Assembly: GCF_932294415.1 (NCBI RefSeq)
Contig: NC_065535.1
Location: 91,590,862 to 91,654,861, forward strand
Direction: 5' to 3'
DNA length: 64,000 nucleotides
Source: Quercus robur
Taxonomy: Eukaryota > Streptophyta > Magnoliopsida > Fagales > Fagaceae
The stretch's first letter is position 1. Every line of letters begins with the position of its first letter. Of this stretch, positions 11,319 to 23,617 are shown one piece after another. The position numbers were made by a program, and so were the translations under genes. The notes beneath the pieces are model-generated. The model saw only the letters and a list, made by a program, of their open reading frames with translations, was not told the DNA's origin and searched no databases.

Positions 11319-11385
11319 GGGGAGGGGGTGGTTTTGAACCTTAGACACCAAGAAGTGCCAACCAGTTGAGTTACAAGGCTCTTGA
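11319..11385 (-). mobile_element. tRNA-like SINE remnant, antisense
   Basis: On the minus strand it contains a box-A-like taactcaactggttggca and a box-B-like ggttcaaaacc at tRNA-like spacing. It is a different family from the gagctctagctc copies. No target duplication was identified. Confidence 0.5.
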
Positions 11386-11626
11386 CACATAGAACTGCTA
11401 CTGCTCACCATGATATGGCTGATGTCCTAGACACTGGGCATTTTGGGCTACCCATCTATGTGACTTAAGATGATATATATACACACACTATCAAACTTAA
11501 TGCATATATTCACCTATCTTATTTCTCAGAAATAATGGAAGTTTACATTTTATTTCCACATTTACCTTATGGTATTGTTTCGTGTAGGGGCGGAATTAAG
11601 AAGCATCATCTCATCGAAACATCCAT

Positions 11627-14557
11627 ATGAAGCACATCGTAAAGCTTTTAGCATTGTTGGTGGCCGTATCTGCCTTTTGGATCGGTCTTCTTGAGACAGT
11701 GATCCCACGTTCTTATGCTTGGTTGGTGAGAAATTCATCCTTTACGATCTGAGTAGTGGTTGAAGGCATTTAGTAGTTTTCAACTTTACTTTTTAGTTTT
11801 GATTAAATGTCTTGTTACTCTTCAGTTGCCAGTATATTTCGTTGTGTCACTCGGATGCTATGGTCTTTTGATGGTTGGGGTTGGTTTGATGCACTTTCCA
11901 ACATGTCCTCAGGAAGCAGGGTTGCTGCAACAGGTTCTCAATTCTTTTCCCTAGTAAATAATTTGACTCATTGATATTATTAAATTATGCCAATCAATCA
12001 TGTTTCTGCAAGGAAGAAAACCTCATGTGAAGGTAATGATTGCCTCATGTTAATGGAACTCGTGGGAAATAGTGCATGTTAATGGTCATCTGCGTGGTTA
12101 AATGATTTCCACCTTTCTTTGGGTGGGGTTGTGTATCCGTGGTTACTCCCTAGGGGTGGGTCCAAAGGGCCCTTGGTGAGGTTCCACATCATTAAAAAAA
12201 ATGATAAATTGGATTTCCAAATTCAGTTAGATTGTCCGGACTGTTGGAGAAATAAATCTAAGATGTGTTCTCCCAAATTTCTCTGCGGTTGCAATTTTTA
12301 AAAGGGTAGGACTATACCTTATGAACTCAATTTTTTGATCCATACAGTCCCCACTAATGGGTTTATTAAGCTCCTCGAGAACATGGAAGAATTAAAGGTG
12401 GATCATCAATAGCATTGCCCTTGTGAAATCAGATCACCAGCCTTGGTATATTTGAATATGCATCTCTCCATATTCAGTGCTGTGATTAATCTAGACCAAA
12501 AAATTCGAGGCATTTGCTTTCCACACCATGTTCTTTTCCTTGGAATGTTTAAGCAAATCATGCTCTGAAGTGTGGTTACTGATTTCATATGAATAATTAA
12601 AAAAGCCAATGTATCTGTCTGAACTCTGAAGGATATAATCACAAGAATATATATACTCCCCCCCCCCCCCCCCCCCCTTTTGGCTTTTATTTCGCAGATG
12701 ACCACATGCTTACATTATTTCAATGATGATTTCTTTAATTTAACTTAATCAGTTTTTTTAAATAAATAAATTTTGGTAACCACCTTTCCACTACCTCTCT
12801 TCACTTCCAGCACTCTTTTTTCTCTTCCCCTCCTGCAAATATCTCTCTCTCTCTCTCTCTCTCTCTTGTAATTGACTGTGTTTTTTCTTTGATTGTCTCA
12901 GAAAATTTATATTTATTTATATACACTGCATGTGTTAAGAGCTAGCTTAAATGGTGGAAATGTGGAAGATTTGCATTAGAATAATTTTTTTTATAAGTAA
13001 TCTGCATTAAAATCTTAAATATCTTCAAATTGTTAATTTTTAGTTTTTGTAAAAAACAAACAATCTTATCTAATTTAACCTGGCTATGGAATATTATCTA
13101 TAGTGTCAAAGTCTCATCTGTTTACAGATTCACAATATACTGCAGGTACAATCCTCATCAACATTCCATTTCCAATGTTAATTTCTGCATGTAGTTCAAT
13201 GTGTGATTGATCAATTTCACTTGTGCTATTCTGAAGCTTGTTTAATACAGCTTCTTAGTCAATTTGGTCATTGGGCTGCAGCTCAAATAAAATGACACCT
13301 TCTCTTATAACAGCAAGGTAGAAGATGAGGTTACTAATGGAGCCAGGATATTAATTTGGTGGGGCAAGAAAAAAAATAACGTTAAATATATAACTGATTC
13401 AAAAAAAAAATATTGAAGTTGTAAAATAATTAATAATTAATTAAATTATAATTTATTTGCCATGTAAAACATAATGTAAATAGAAACTGTGATCTATTGT
13501 TTTTATGCCTAATGTCAATTTACTCAGTTACACTCGAGGTTTTTTCATATTTAAAACTATTGTGAGTGTATACACATACTTTTGTGTATGTGTATTTATT
13601 TCCCAATATATGAGACCAAATGATCATTAATCCATTGATTTTCCATTTAGGAGCTTGGTCGGTATTTAATAATATGCAAACTCATAAAATTCTTTTCAGC
13701 AATGTCCGTTACAACTGGTAGAGCCATTGTGTAACTTACCCTTTTTAAAGAAAAATAGCTATCTTAGTCAATTTGAACAAGGCTATCAAAATTGAGTTTC
13801 TTTTTTCTCCTTCCGGTGAAGCCGCTCAATTGCCCTGGTCTTTGTTCTGTTGTATTTCCTGATACTGAATTGGCTTACTGACTTATGACTCTAAAGCGTG
13901 TTGGATCACTGTGTTCTGAAACATAAGTGTGTCAAGCGCAGGATTTTGCATTACTTAAACTTTGGATCTGTAGCATTGTTAGGATTTTTGGTCAGACTGT
14001 TCCAAGCTCTAAGGATAATGCAATTAAGTTATAGTTTTTAGAGTATTGGTAATCAAAGTGTTTCCAGAGCATTTTGAGTCTAACCCTAATGTTTTTCCAG
14101 ATCAAGATTTGATAAAAGTGCTGCTTTGTAATATATCTCTGATATGTATTTGGTGATTGGGTAGTCTTAGCTTGTGTCGGTCAGTAATATATCTCTAACG
14201 CCATGTGTATTCTGTGTAGTCTTAGCGTCTTGGTCCATAACAATGCTCTTATAATTGTAATATTTAAACATTAGAATCCATAACTGAAGGGATTCTTATA
14301 ATTATCCAATATGCACAACTTAGCATTTTTGCCCCTGGCAGGATTTTTTTCTTTTGTTTTGTGCGCTCTCTGTTACCTACCCTTAATTTTCTTCTAGTAT
14401 ATCTCTGCAATATATTAAGTGGAATGATACTTGTATTGGGTTGAATCTGTTTTATGGGGCTCTGGTATGCATAACCATTTTCAATTCTTTTGCACAGGAC
14501 ATTGCAGAGGCCAAAGAATTCTTGAAGCAGAGAGGGGTTGATGTGGAATATGATTGA
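11627..14557 (+). CDS. DPMS3: Dolichol-phosphate mannose synthase subunit 3
   Basis: Three coding exons: 11627-11725, 11826-11933 and 14498-14557. All join in phase 0 at GT-AG junctions and give 88 residues. The protein starts MKHIVKLLALLVAVSAFWIG, continues with a second hydrophobic segment (LPVYFVVSLGCYGLLMVGVG) and the family-typical FPTCPQEA, and ends in a short charged tail (DIAEAKEFLKQRGVDVEYD). Size, two membrane helices and the charged tail match plant DPMS3. In the endoplasmic reticulum DPMS3 anchors and stabilises the catalytic DPMS1, which makes dolichol-phosphate mannose for N-glycans and GPI anchors. Intron 2 is 2.56 kb and holds a 20-base poly(C) tract and a SINE remnant. After the stop, a 36-codon frame beginning at 14570 ends next to a donor-like gag|gtaaga. 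I take it to be 3' untranslated sequence, but alternative splicing is possible. Confidence 0.95.
12658..12677. repeat. Poly(C)20 tract in DPMS3 intron 2
   Basis: An uninterrupted run of 20 cytosines, which is rare in AT-rich plant introns. The transcript would carry C20; the opposite strand G20 could form a quadruplex. Confidence 0.95.
13258..13345 (+). mobile_element. Degenerate SINE family A copy
   Basis: The order gctgcagctcaaataaaatg, acaccttctcttataacagc and aaggtagaagatgaggtta matches the left half of the family A SINE. The right half with box B is eroded. It lies in DPMS3 intron 2, sense to the gene. Confidence 0.5.
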
Positions 14558-16997
14558 AGACTTTATCTTATGGCTCTTTTGAAGAACCAGGGTGATTTTC
14601 AGGCAGTTTCAATTCTATATGATCAAAACTTGAGGTACAAATTGGATTATAAGTTGAGGAGTGTTAAATTTGATGAGGTAAGAGTTTGCTAACAGGTCTC
14701 TGAAATTTGGATCGGCAAATGAAAATTATAGATGCAGAATATGTTGGATGAACGTATGTAAAAGTTATTATAACTTACGTATGATGTTCATTAAAGAGAA
14801 ATTTATGACTGATTTGATTAACTTTAATTTGGTTGAGTAAAATGATGGACATTATGTGGTATTAGTTGCCACCAACTGGTATGGTCATCATCAAAGAAGA
14901 AGCTGCCCCATGCAACAAGTAGCCTGCAGTGTGTGTGTGTGTGTGTGTGTTAGAGAGAGAGAGAGAGCATGACTAATGACTGGTGCTCGCATGGAGATTT
15001 TGGAGCAATTATCGTCACATTTATCATAAAATGTTAGAGAAACAAATCTGGAAGGGGAGCAGTTTCATTATGTCCTGTTAAAATCAGGCTAAAGTGCACA
15101 TTATATCAAATATATTTGGATTGGAAAAACTAGTAAAATTTCATTTGAATAAATTTACATATGTTGCAAGTCTCATGCAAAAACTGTAGATGCAGAAAAT
15201 TCATTCAAATAGCTAGTTTTGTTTTTGCAAATCTCTGTCTGTGTTGCTGACATTTTGCTAATGTTCATAGGGTTTCAACTTTCTACTCCTTTGCACTTAT
15301 TATAAAGAAGAGTTCGTTCAATAAAGAATAAAAAGAGACATTAGGAATAAGCATGATTAAGGAACGGTGATCACGTGGAATATTCAAAGCAAGCCACCCC
15401 ACATTTATGAGGAAACTGTGCTATCTATTACTTCTCATAGGTATTTTTCATCAATAAGTCTTGAGACATAACAAATTTCACAATACTTTTCACAAGTAAT
15501 AAGGGCTATTTGCATCACTATTTCACGACACTGCAATACCAATTGACGTGCCAAAACCAATTAGTTTGTTTCATAACTATTTCCCACCCCTGCAATCTCT
15601 GTCATACAAATGTAGAAACATCCGGTGAATTCGCGATGCTGCAGTACCAATGGAAGTACCAAAGCCAATCCTTTAAAAGCGCGAATGTATTTGCAAATGC
15701 ATCATCACCATCCTTTAAGTAAAGTATGGGAAACTCGTTTCTTAAAGCAGTAAGTCTGAAAACAAAACACTTCTAGTTCATTTTATAATAATATGAGAGC
15801 TATTCCTCAAATATCTCAATGACTTTTTAGTTGGCTTGGTGCTGAATTAATAATGATAAATGGAGGAAGAACAACAAAGAAAAATTGATTGATGTTCTTC
15901 CTTTAGCACAGGTCACAACCCAATAATGGAGCTAAAAGTACCAAAATTTACTTAGATCACTATGATTTTTCTATGGATAATTAGAAAGCATTTTTTTTCT
16001 GGGTCAAAGGCATTGCTTTATGTTCAAGTATGGTGAGCAGCAAGTAAGCTGAAGAACTTGAAGCACACCATGTTCATGCAAAGATACCTAAATTACGAAA
16101 AGTTGACCAAATTCACTATTTGGGTTTTGGCAATATGCAAAGCTTGACTTCAAGAGGTGTAGCGTAGCTAACATTAGGCTCAGCTCCACTACCGTCTAGG
16201 CGTCTCCCTAACTTTTGACATTGATTATGAAATTTGCTTAATTATTGCCCTCTATTAAGGAAAAGAAGAAGCTATTAAAAAGACCGAAAACTCCTTAAAT
16301 TAAAAAATAAACTAGGTGGTACAAGAAATTATATTAGTGCTTTTGCAATTATACAAAAAGTAAGATAAAAGATTTATAATTTAAGTTTCACTTATCCTCC
16401 ACCAATCATAGTATGCTATGTGTTTGATTTTTTTTTTTTTTTTTCATTTTATAGTTTTGTTATTTTATGAGAAAATTCATATGAATACATGACAAATTAT
16501 AAATTATGGAGCATAACATGAAGTGAAAAATTGTAATCTAAATTTAGGGAACTAGTTGAATACAACTTCGACAATAATTTGATTTAAGCACTATCAGTGA
16601 AATCCTATCAAAATTATGAAGTTGTTTGGGGGAATTTTTTTTTTAGAGATAGGTAGATCATGGATAAGAGAGGTTGGATTCAAACTTCAAACAACAATAT
16701 ATTATAAAATATCACAAAGGATACCATTACCACTTAGTTATCACTTTAACCCTAATTTAACCTATTCTTATTGTACTATTTTATACATTTAGAATATTTG
16801 CATTAATATATACGTTACATATAAACTTTTCTCAAAAAGAAAAAGGACACCATGGTAAATTCGTTCACTCCATTTGCTTTTTCCACCCTCACGTTTCTTG
16901 CAAGAGGAAAAGTCAAAAAATGCTAGCCCCAATACCACGAAATTCACAACTAATGCGTTACATTTAAGAAAGTTTGGGACTTTATTATGAATAACAC
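14558..16997. other. DPMS3 3' flank and GT31 upstream region
   Basis: After the DPMS3 3' untranslated region there is a compound (GT)n/(GA)n microsatellite at 14931-14968. The rest is mixed AT-rich sequence without a recognisable gene. A T18 tract lies near 16427. No clear TATA box could be assigned to the GT31 gene; tattatgaataacacatgg directly precedes its first ATG. Confidence 0.5.
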
Positions 16998-18047
16998 ATG
17001 GATTTCAAAACCCTCTCGCAAAGCACAACCCATATTCAGATCCATATAAACTCTAGAGGGTTCAACTTCAAGAACCAAATAATGATGAAGAGTGCAAGGC
17101 TGAATGGGCGACATCGTTTCATAATTTCTTCTTTCTTCTTCATCATGTTCCTTTGTGTCTTAGCTTCTATCAATGAAGTCCGATTTGATAGCTTCTTAAA
17201 GTTTGGTCAGTGTGCTCTAGCCAACGTGCCCTCACACAATTCATCGTTAGAAAACAATATTGTAGCTTCAAATTCTTCTTCTTCTTCCTCGGATGAAATT
17301 CGAATACTCATCGGCATTCTAACACTTCCGGATCAATACCAACGCCGCCACTTCCTCCGACTCATCTATGGAACACAGTCTCCATTGGGTGCCAAAGTTG
17401 ACGTGAAGTTTGTCTTTTGCAACCTAACAAAGGAAGACCAAAAGGTACTCGTTGCACTAGAGATAATGCGTTATGATGATATCATAATCCTCAACTGCAA
17501 AGAGAACATGAACAAGGGTAAGACTTACACATACTTTTCAAGCTTGCCAGAAATGCTAAATGATACAAATAGTCCTTACCCTCCATACCATTATGTCATG
17601 AAAACCGATGATGATACTTACTTTAGGTTAAATAGCTTGGTAGAGTCTTTGAGGCCATTGCCTAGAGAAGATTTGTACTATGGTTATGTTATTCCTTGTC
17701 GTAGCATGGACCCTTTTGTGCATTACATGTCTGGAATGGGTTATATGATTTCTTGGGATATAGTGGAGTGGATTAGGGATTCTGATATTCCAAAGAATCA
17801 CCTGGAAGGGCCTGAAGATAAGGTTTTTGGCGATTGGATTCGAGAAGGGCATCGTGCTAAGAATAGGTACAATGCTAAGTGGTCTATGTACAATTTTCCC
17901 GAGCCACCCACGACATGTACACATGAGCTTTGGCCAAACACGATTGGTGTTCATTTGTTGAAGACGCAAGAGAAGTGGATTCGGACATTGAAGTATTTCA
18001 ATGTCACAGATAATTTGAAACCATCTAAATTGTATCATATACCTTAA
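16998..18047 (+). CDS. GT31 family beta-1,3-galactosyltransferase-like protein
   Basis: Intronless frame of 349 residues. A second in-frame start (MMKSARL, residues 29-30) would give about 320 residues and a shorter cytosolic tail, and may be the true start. A single hydrophobic segment at about residues 41-58 (FIISSFFFIMFLCVLASI) indicates a type II Golgi membrane protein. The luminal part carries GT31 features: IRILIGILTLPDQYQRRHFL at the domain start, the metal-binding DDD at residues 204-206 (VMKTDDDTYF), YMSGMGYMIS and a GPEDKVFGDW stretch equivalent to the ED-containing acceptor or base motif. Several Asn-X-Ser/Thr sites lie in the stem. The family transfers galactose (or GlcNAc) in beta-1,3 linkage on glycoproteins and arabinogalactan proteins. 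The exact acceptor cannot be told from sequence. It resembles what I recall of Arabidopsis At5g57500, next to VDAC4, which matches the neighbour here. Confidence 0.9.
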   Translation: MDFKTLSQSTTHIQIHINSRGFNFKNQIMMKSARLNGRHRFIISSFFFIMFLCVLASINEVRFDSFLKFGQCALANVPSHNSSLENNIVASNSSSSSSDEIRILIGILTLPDQYQRRHFLRLIYGTQSPLGAKVDVKFVFCNLTKEDQKVLVALEIMRYDDIIILNCKENMNKGKTYTYFSSLPEMLNDTNSPYPPYHYVMKTDDDTYFRLNSLVESLRPLPREDLYYGYVIPCRSMDPFVHYMSGMGYMISWDIVEWIRDSDIPKNHLEGPEDKVFGDWIREGHRAKNRYNAKWSMYNFPEPPTTCTHELWPNTIGVHLLKTQEKWIRTLKYFNVTDNLKPSKLYHIP

Positions 18048-19204
18048 TTAGGTAATACCTCACAATTTTTATTTTTATTTGTTAATTATTTTCTTTGGAC
18101 AATTTAATTGATACAATCTGATTTTGGGATTTATAGTTTCTGTTTTACCCTTTAGATTTTAGCGATTAAGGGTTCCAAATTTGAACATTTGAAGATACAT
18201 CTTGAGGTTGTTATAAAAAAAAAAGATACATCTTGAGGTCTTGTAATAAGAAACCATATGATTCTATTGAGATTTTGCTTATTCCAATGCTGGGGATTAA
18301 GATGTGTAAGTAATACTCAAGATTTTTGGCATTTCATCATTATGACTTTCGCAAACTGTTTACCATGTTTAATGGGGAAAAATATTATATGAGCTGCATG
18401 TGCCTCCATACTTATGCTGGAGAAAATTCTACGAATACCAAACCCAACACATAATAGAAGACGCACATGCATCTTGGACCAAAAAGGTGTTCAAATGTTA
18501 GTTATTTTCATACATGATCCAAGTGATTTGACAATTTCTATACCTTAAATCTTGAACTTTAAGGCATCCAGAGTAGACCCTAGTAATATTAAAGTGCCAA
18601 ATTAAACCAATTGGGATGCACACAAAGCTCTCGATCCATGCGTAGTTGATATAAAAAGGTTGACACTTTAAGCAAAATGTCTCCTGGTACTTGAGGTTGA
18701 GAAAAATCGAGCACAAAATGGCACCCATAATGGAAGCTAAGCAAAGCTATTTAAGGGACCAACTTTGCTTGTGAATCCTGATTAATTGACACTTTGATGG
18801 TCCAAAAAGGCACCCACCTTCTTAAAATTCATCACTTTCGCGCTCTTAAAGTTGTACCATGAAAGCTTTCAACACAAACATATCAAATTTTATTGCAAGG
18901 TACCTAGCTTTCCGAGGCCATAAAATTGACTCCGAAAGTTTGATTGGCGCAAACTTAGTATCGTTTGAAAGGTCATTTCATATACAATAAACTAAAATTT
19001 CACAAAGCAAATTTCCAAATGTGCCAACAAGCTTCTCAAAGGCTGTGGAAAAAGTAAAAAGTGCTACAAATTTGCTAAAAAAAAGAGTGGGATTTTTTGG
19101 CTTGTGATGTTCACAAGACATATGAGCATCACAAGCTAAAGCATCACTCACCCATCTATAAATACCCCCATTATTTTCCTTTGCTACCAACAAACAACCT
19201 TCGA
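18048..19204. other. Intergenic region; possible regulatory-like repeat at 18500-19200
   Basis: 18048-18480 is AT-rich 3' flank. From about 18500 to 19200 the base composition is more even and ends in ctataaatacccccattatt followed by accaacaaacaacctt, which looks like a promoter and leader or the promoter part of an old LTR. No partner LTR, primer site or coding region was found, and the Harbinger-like MITE begins directly after it. Confidence 0.3.
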
Positions 19205-19640
19205 GTTAGCATCAAATGTTATTAAAAAAATTATTATTTTAACACATCAAAAAGTTATTTTATCTATTTTAACACATCACTTTACAATATATTCTACATC
19301 ATATCTTTTATTTTAAGATTACAACACATTAAAATAATTTGAAACAAACCTCATCTATATTCAAAATTTAACAAAACAAATATATTTTATCATTTTTCGG
19401 TCCCATATGATGAAGAGAGGTATAAAAAGAGAGGGAGAGAGAGAGAGAGAGGACATGGGGATGTGATGTTGGAGAGAGAAAATTCAATAAAAATTACCAA
19501 AATATTTTTAGCACATATAACCGTATCATCTTATTATTAGACCAACTTGTAGCAAATGCCAAATTTATTTGGCATTTGACACATCTCATGAAGGTGATTT
19601 TTTGTGTTTGGTGTGTTAAATGCTAATTTAGCATTTAGGT
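19205..19640. mobile_element. Harbinger-like MITE, relative of the 6906-8221 element
   Basis: The left arm (aacacatcactttacaatat and surrounding) and the right arm (ttttgtgtttggtgtgttaa) correspond to the arms of the 6906-8221 element, without the central gene piece. A hairpin aaatgccaaat/atttggcattt lies at about 19556-19580. The right end abuts another MITE, so the terminal repeat and target duplication cannot be read. A (GA)n run lies near 19431-19453. Confidence 0.6.
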
Positions 19641-19644
19641 AACG

Positions 19645-19982
19645 TTTGGATATAACATCTCACCCTCACATCTGTGTTTCTGCATTTGAAGTGGGACTCG
19701 CTTACACTGTGCACGTTCATCCATTTACGCAGTTTGTCCATCCTTACTAGGACCCACGTGTATTGTGCAGTTTGTCCATTCACGCAGTTTAACCACTGTG
19801 CATGTGTTTGTCCATTCACGCAGTTCAATCATTGTGCACTAAGCACATCTCAACATTTAGTTGCGTAAACAGTTTGTCCATCTTTGCTAGGACCCACGTG
19901 TGCACTGTTTAGTCTTATTTTAAAATTATTTGCTATAATGTTTTCAGTTTTCAGTAAAATAAACGGTATCTAAACAGACCAT
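19645..19982. mobile_element. GTTTGGATA-family MITE
   Basis: Starts cgtttggatataac and ends aaacggtatctaaacag, an inverted pair of about nine bases. Inside, a block with tttgtccat and cacgcagttt is repeated about four times, and aggacccacgtgt occurs twice. The tail gttttcagttttcagtaaaa is shared with the copy at 38390-38625. A target duplication was not resolved. Confidence 0.55.
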
Positions 19983-20462
19983 TAGTTAAACCTCTTTCCT
20001 CTCATTTTCTTCACTAAAAACCCTCCTTTGGAACTCTGTTCGCGAGTTCCTTTTGTCAAAAACTCTAAAACCCTAGCTACCAATATGCATTCACCTCCAA
20101 ATCTCTTCGCTTTTGTGATGATGGAGTAATCATTTTGGCATGCCCTTGATACCTTGTTAAGGTCCAAAAGATGGGGTCTTGGTCAGTTGGTCATTGGGAT
20201 GGCTTATTATAGTCTATGACTATGAGCAAGTTTCTTGATTTTCATTCCCACAGTATTCCAATACGCTAAGAAGATGGAGACATGTGTCCACTGTTCACGC
20301 CTGCAAATGTGAATGGCACCCACCTATCGTTGATTGTGCACACATAACACATTGCATACCAAAAAAAAGAAACGCACTTGGTGAATTCCATAGACACAAG
20401 GAGCTTTGTAACTCTTATTTAAAATTAAAAAAAAAAATTAGTTTTATAACATTAAACTCTGT

Positions 20463-20469
20463 GAGTAAG

Positions 20470-20501
<32 letters not shown>

Positions 20502-20600
20502 AAGTTTCTTCCTGAATACTTGAATCTTGGCTCTTACTCTCCATACCCCACAAATTTATATTTATAGAGTGACCATTACACTAAGAATATGCAATGGTAA
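20463..20600 (-). mobile_element. SINE family E copy (antisense)
   Basis: Same order of blocks as the copies at 39948-40095 and 56066-56234: a (TA)n-expanded stretch, gtgaagtttcttcctgaata, cttactctccataccccaca, then tagagtgaccattacac. On the minus strand gtgtaatggtcactc corresponds to box A. The left end has turned into a (TA)n microsatellite at 20470-20497. Confidence 0.6.
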
Positions 20601-21500
20601 CTAAACTTTTTTAAAAAAAAAGAGTTCTATTGTTTCGACAAACAAAAACCATGGAAAAATACTTACGAAATATAAAACCATTATCAAATGACGAACCACA
20701 TCAATCTTAACCAAATCATGGGGTCTAGATGATGACTGTTAAAATTATGTATAGTTGCAGTAAGTTACCTCGAGTTTTTGAATACATCTTAGCAGTAACC
20801 TCATGTTGACCCACTATTTTTTTTAAATGTTTTCAAAATTAAAAACTATTTCCCCATAAAAAAATAAAAAATAAAAGCTATTTCCTTTTTCCCCTTGATT
20901 TTATTAAATAAATACCTTTGGCACAATTTCGCATGCTTCACGAATTCACAATACTATTTTCCTTTTTTTTTTTTTTTTTTTTTTCTCTAAATCAACATCT
21001 CATTAACCATATACCAAAATTGAATATTTTAAAATTAAGAGACCAAAATGAAGTAAATTCTAATTTTTTTTAAAAAAATTTTATATTTCAATAGTTACAA
21101 TGGAAATAAAGAGATTTAATCCCTAAAATTTTAATTAAAAATACTAAAAGATGTCAATGAAGCTACAAGGAGCTTAGACAAATAAATCCCGAATTTAAAG
21201 GGCAAAAATTACAATTTATCCCAATAATAATTGCGAAGGTGAGAGAAAAATATGATAGGCAATTCCACGTGCAAATAAAAACAAAAATGGGTTTTGGAGA
21301 CAACTGACTAGCAAGGCCAGCCAAGCTTCGGCAAGCGAATCCAGAGTATTTGCTAAAAAAAAACACCCAGAAAAGTCTCCAGCCACCGATTCCAGGACAC
21401 AAACGTCATTTCAAACTTTCCACACTGTCTTTCCGGTAATTTTAGATTCACCCAAAAAACTAAAAAAAAAATCATCAAAATCTCCACCTCACTTCACAGT
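20600..21500. other. Intergenic AT-rich region upstream of VDAC4
   Basis: No gene seen. Long T and A tracts occur at about 20965-20984 and 21350-21363. From 21480 on the sequence becomes promoter-like. Confidence 0.5.
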
Positions 21501-21509
21501 GACGTAACA

Positions 21510-21690
21510 CCCTCACGGACCAATCAACACCGTTCCTCGAATTCCAACTCTCCAATCAAAACCCAACTTTTCGCTCACGTTGCCGTGACCTTGAGTCAGC
21601 CAATTTGACCCTTTGTTTTTTTCTTGAGCACCACACACACACACACACTCATATAGACTCTCTGCTATATTTTCCTTGGCGTATAAATTT
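21510..21690 (+). promoter_or_regulatory. VDAC4 core promoter
   Basis: A CCAAT motif lies at about 21520 (ggaccaatcaacacc), a second ccaat at about 21553 and a third at about 21600. A TATA box, gtataaattt, lies at about 21680. The CT-rich tract that follows (21695-21716) is typical of plant transcription starts. Confidence 0.6.
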
Positions 21691-21704
21691 CACAGCTCTC
21701 TCTT

Positions 21705-21797
21705 CTCTTTCTCCTGAAGCGGTCCGTTAAGCGCCGCATCAGGGTTTTGTCGGCGATCGATTCTCTTCCAACTCCGACTACGATACTTCTTTTCTCT
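21705..21797 (+). other. 5' untranslated first exon of VDAC4
   Basis: A GC-richer block downstream of the TATA box ends at ttctct|gtgagt. The next acceptor in frame with the coding start is gtggcag at 23579-23585, so a leader intron of about 1.8 kb is inferred. Leader introns are common in plant housekeeping genes. Confidence 0.6.
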
Positions 21798-22059
21798 GTG
21801 AGTCCTTTTATTCAACTTCTACAGCTTTTTTTTTTAATTTTTGGATTGATGAGATTTGCTTGTTGATTTTGGTGAAAAAGTTTGTTAATGTGTTATGGCT
21901 TTATTAGAGTTTATAGTTTTAGACTATGCTTCAAATCTAACTGTGAAAACTTGAGCTTAAATTTATAGGTTTAGTTGTTTAGAAATGCCAATCATTGGTG
22001 CACATTCTTCTTAATAATGAGTTCAATTGAAATACCATTTAAATGCCAATGATAACATT

Positions 22060-22210
22060 ACAAAAACAACAGTAACAAAGCCTTAATCCCAAATTTTTTG
22101 GAGTCGGGTATGGATTCCCAACAAGATTAGTTAGGGGTCTGTATTGGATCCATTCATGATACAGTGACTAGATTTTTTTACTCTGGCTGTCAGCCTACCT
22201 ACCACAATCC
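22060..22210. repeat. Dispersed repeat (aaagccttaatccc type)
   Basis: The stretch aacaaagccttaatcccaaa followed by ggagtcgggtatggattccc belongs to a short dispersed repeat that I have often seen in woody dicot introns. It lies in the VDAC4 leader intron. Its class is uncertain. Confidence 0.45.
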
Positions 22211-22484
22211 TCCTACTTTTACGTTAGCGGAGTTATGCCAATGAAACATTGATGCCCTGATTTTTTCATTATATGTGTAACAAATGTGAAAGTTTTAGAT
22301 GTATGGAAAGATTGGAGCATTGGTCGTTGAATTTGGAAAAAAAGAGCATACTACCTGGTTGATGAAATGTATTTTTCATGGGCCGTGTAGACTTGGACAT
22401 GGTACCATTTCCTTTAAATCAAGTAGATGTATTTATATCCTCTGCTATGTTTGTGATGAAGGCGTGCCCGTGACATACTATTAT

Positions 22485-22595
22485 ACTAGTGTATTAAGCA
22501 CGCGCTCAATGGGTCTTTAACTCATGACCTTACCCTCCAACCAATTATTATGGAGAAAGAAGTGCTAGTTAAGCTATAGCTCATTGGCATATTTT
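22485..22595 (-). mobile_element. SINE family A copy, antisense
   Basis: On the minus strand: atgccaatgagctatagctt, then ttggagggtaaggtcatgag and ttaaagacccattgagcgcg, the family A order with box B eroded. It lies in the VDAC4 leader intron. Confidence 0.6.
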
Positions 22596-23264
22596 GGGTT
22601 GAAAAAAATCAACTTTACATATACAGTTTCATCTGGGAATTTCTTTCCCCCCTTTGCTTTATTGTGGACTATTTGATAATTGTAAAAGATTTATAAAGAC
22701 CAGTCCTCTGATCATAATTTTGTGTCCTTCTAGATATTGTGAGTATTTTCTAGTGTAACTTCGGCATCTTGTGCATGGATATCACTTCTTACTGAAATTA
22801 AGTCTTTCAAATATTACTTCAATTCTGAGTGTGTTTCTACTTATTATGTTAGACTGATAACCTTTCCTGAGGTAAATATTCTTATAAATCTCCGACATTA
22901 GTCAAAAGTAGGTTCTGGAATAGTTATCTTCTAAGAAGTTTCTTCTTTCTTGTGTTTGAAGGTCCGAATAGCTTTCACAGATAGAGCTGCTTTATAAGAT
23001 ACCATTGACTAATAAGATGCTATCAAAAAGATCAGAGGCAGATATGCTTCCTTTTTTTTGTTATTCAGTTTTTCTTGGATACTTCATACCAAAGTGGTCA
23101 CATGCCTTTTCCCTGTCTACATTGCCAGTGACGGGCAGAATGTGGTATGCTTTTATGCTGTATGAGAAACTGTTTATAAATCCTAATTTTGGTAGCACTG
23201 GGACTCATTACCCAGTTAACCACATAAGCCAGACTCTGCATTAGTCTCCAGCTCATTTTATTCT

Positions 23265-23267
<3 letters not shown>

Positions 23268-23295
<28 letters not shown>
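23268..23295. repeat. (TA)n microsatellite in the VDAC4 leader intron
   Basis: About 14 TA units. Confidence 0.85.
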
Positions 23296-23299
<4 letters not shown>

Positions 23300-23617
23300 T
23301 TACAGTGTATAGTTTCATTAGAGTCTTCCTTAAGTTATTTGTAGTCATGTTAGGTTATTTTCTGTCTATTCGCTTTGGGGTTGACATTTTTCCTTGGCTA
23401 GTTTAACTTAAGGATACCGTGCTCACATATATTTTTACACAAAACATATAACTGTATGTGCTGGTGGACGCATTCTTATGAACTGAGTCCTGTCTTTTTT
23501 TCTCATTTGTTATTTTTATCCCCATGCAAGATATAATGATGTTGTGTAAATCTACAACTTATGGTATTTATCATATTTGTGGCAGATTGTGGTACAAATC
23601 GTTTATTCTGGTTAGAC

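Noticed and set aside
17628-18038. Minus-strand frame of 136 codons opposite the GT31 gene
   Set aside because: It is the antisense shadow of a well-supported coding region.
18500-19200. Possible solo LTR
   Set aside because: It has a TATA-like end and leader-like sequence, but no second copy, target duplication or primer site. It was kept only as a low-confidence note.
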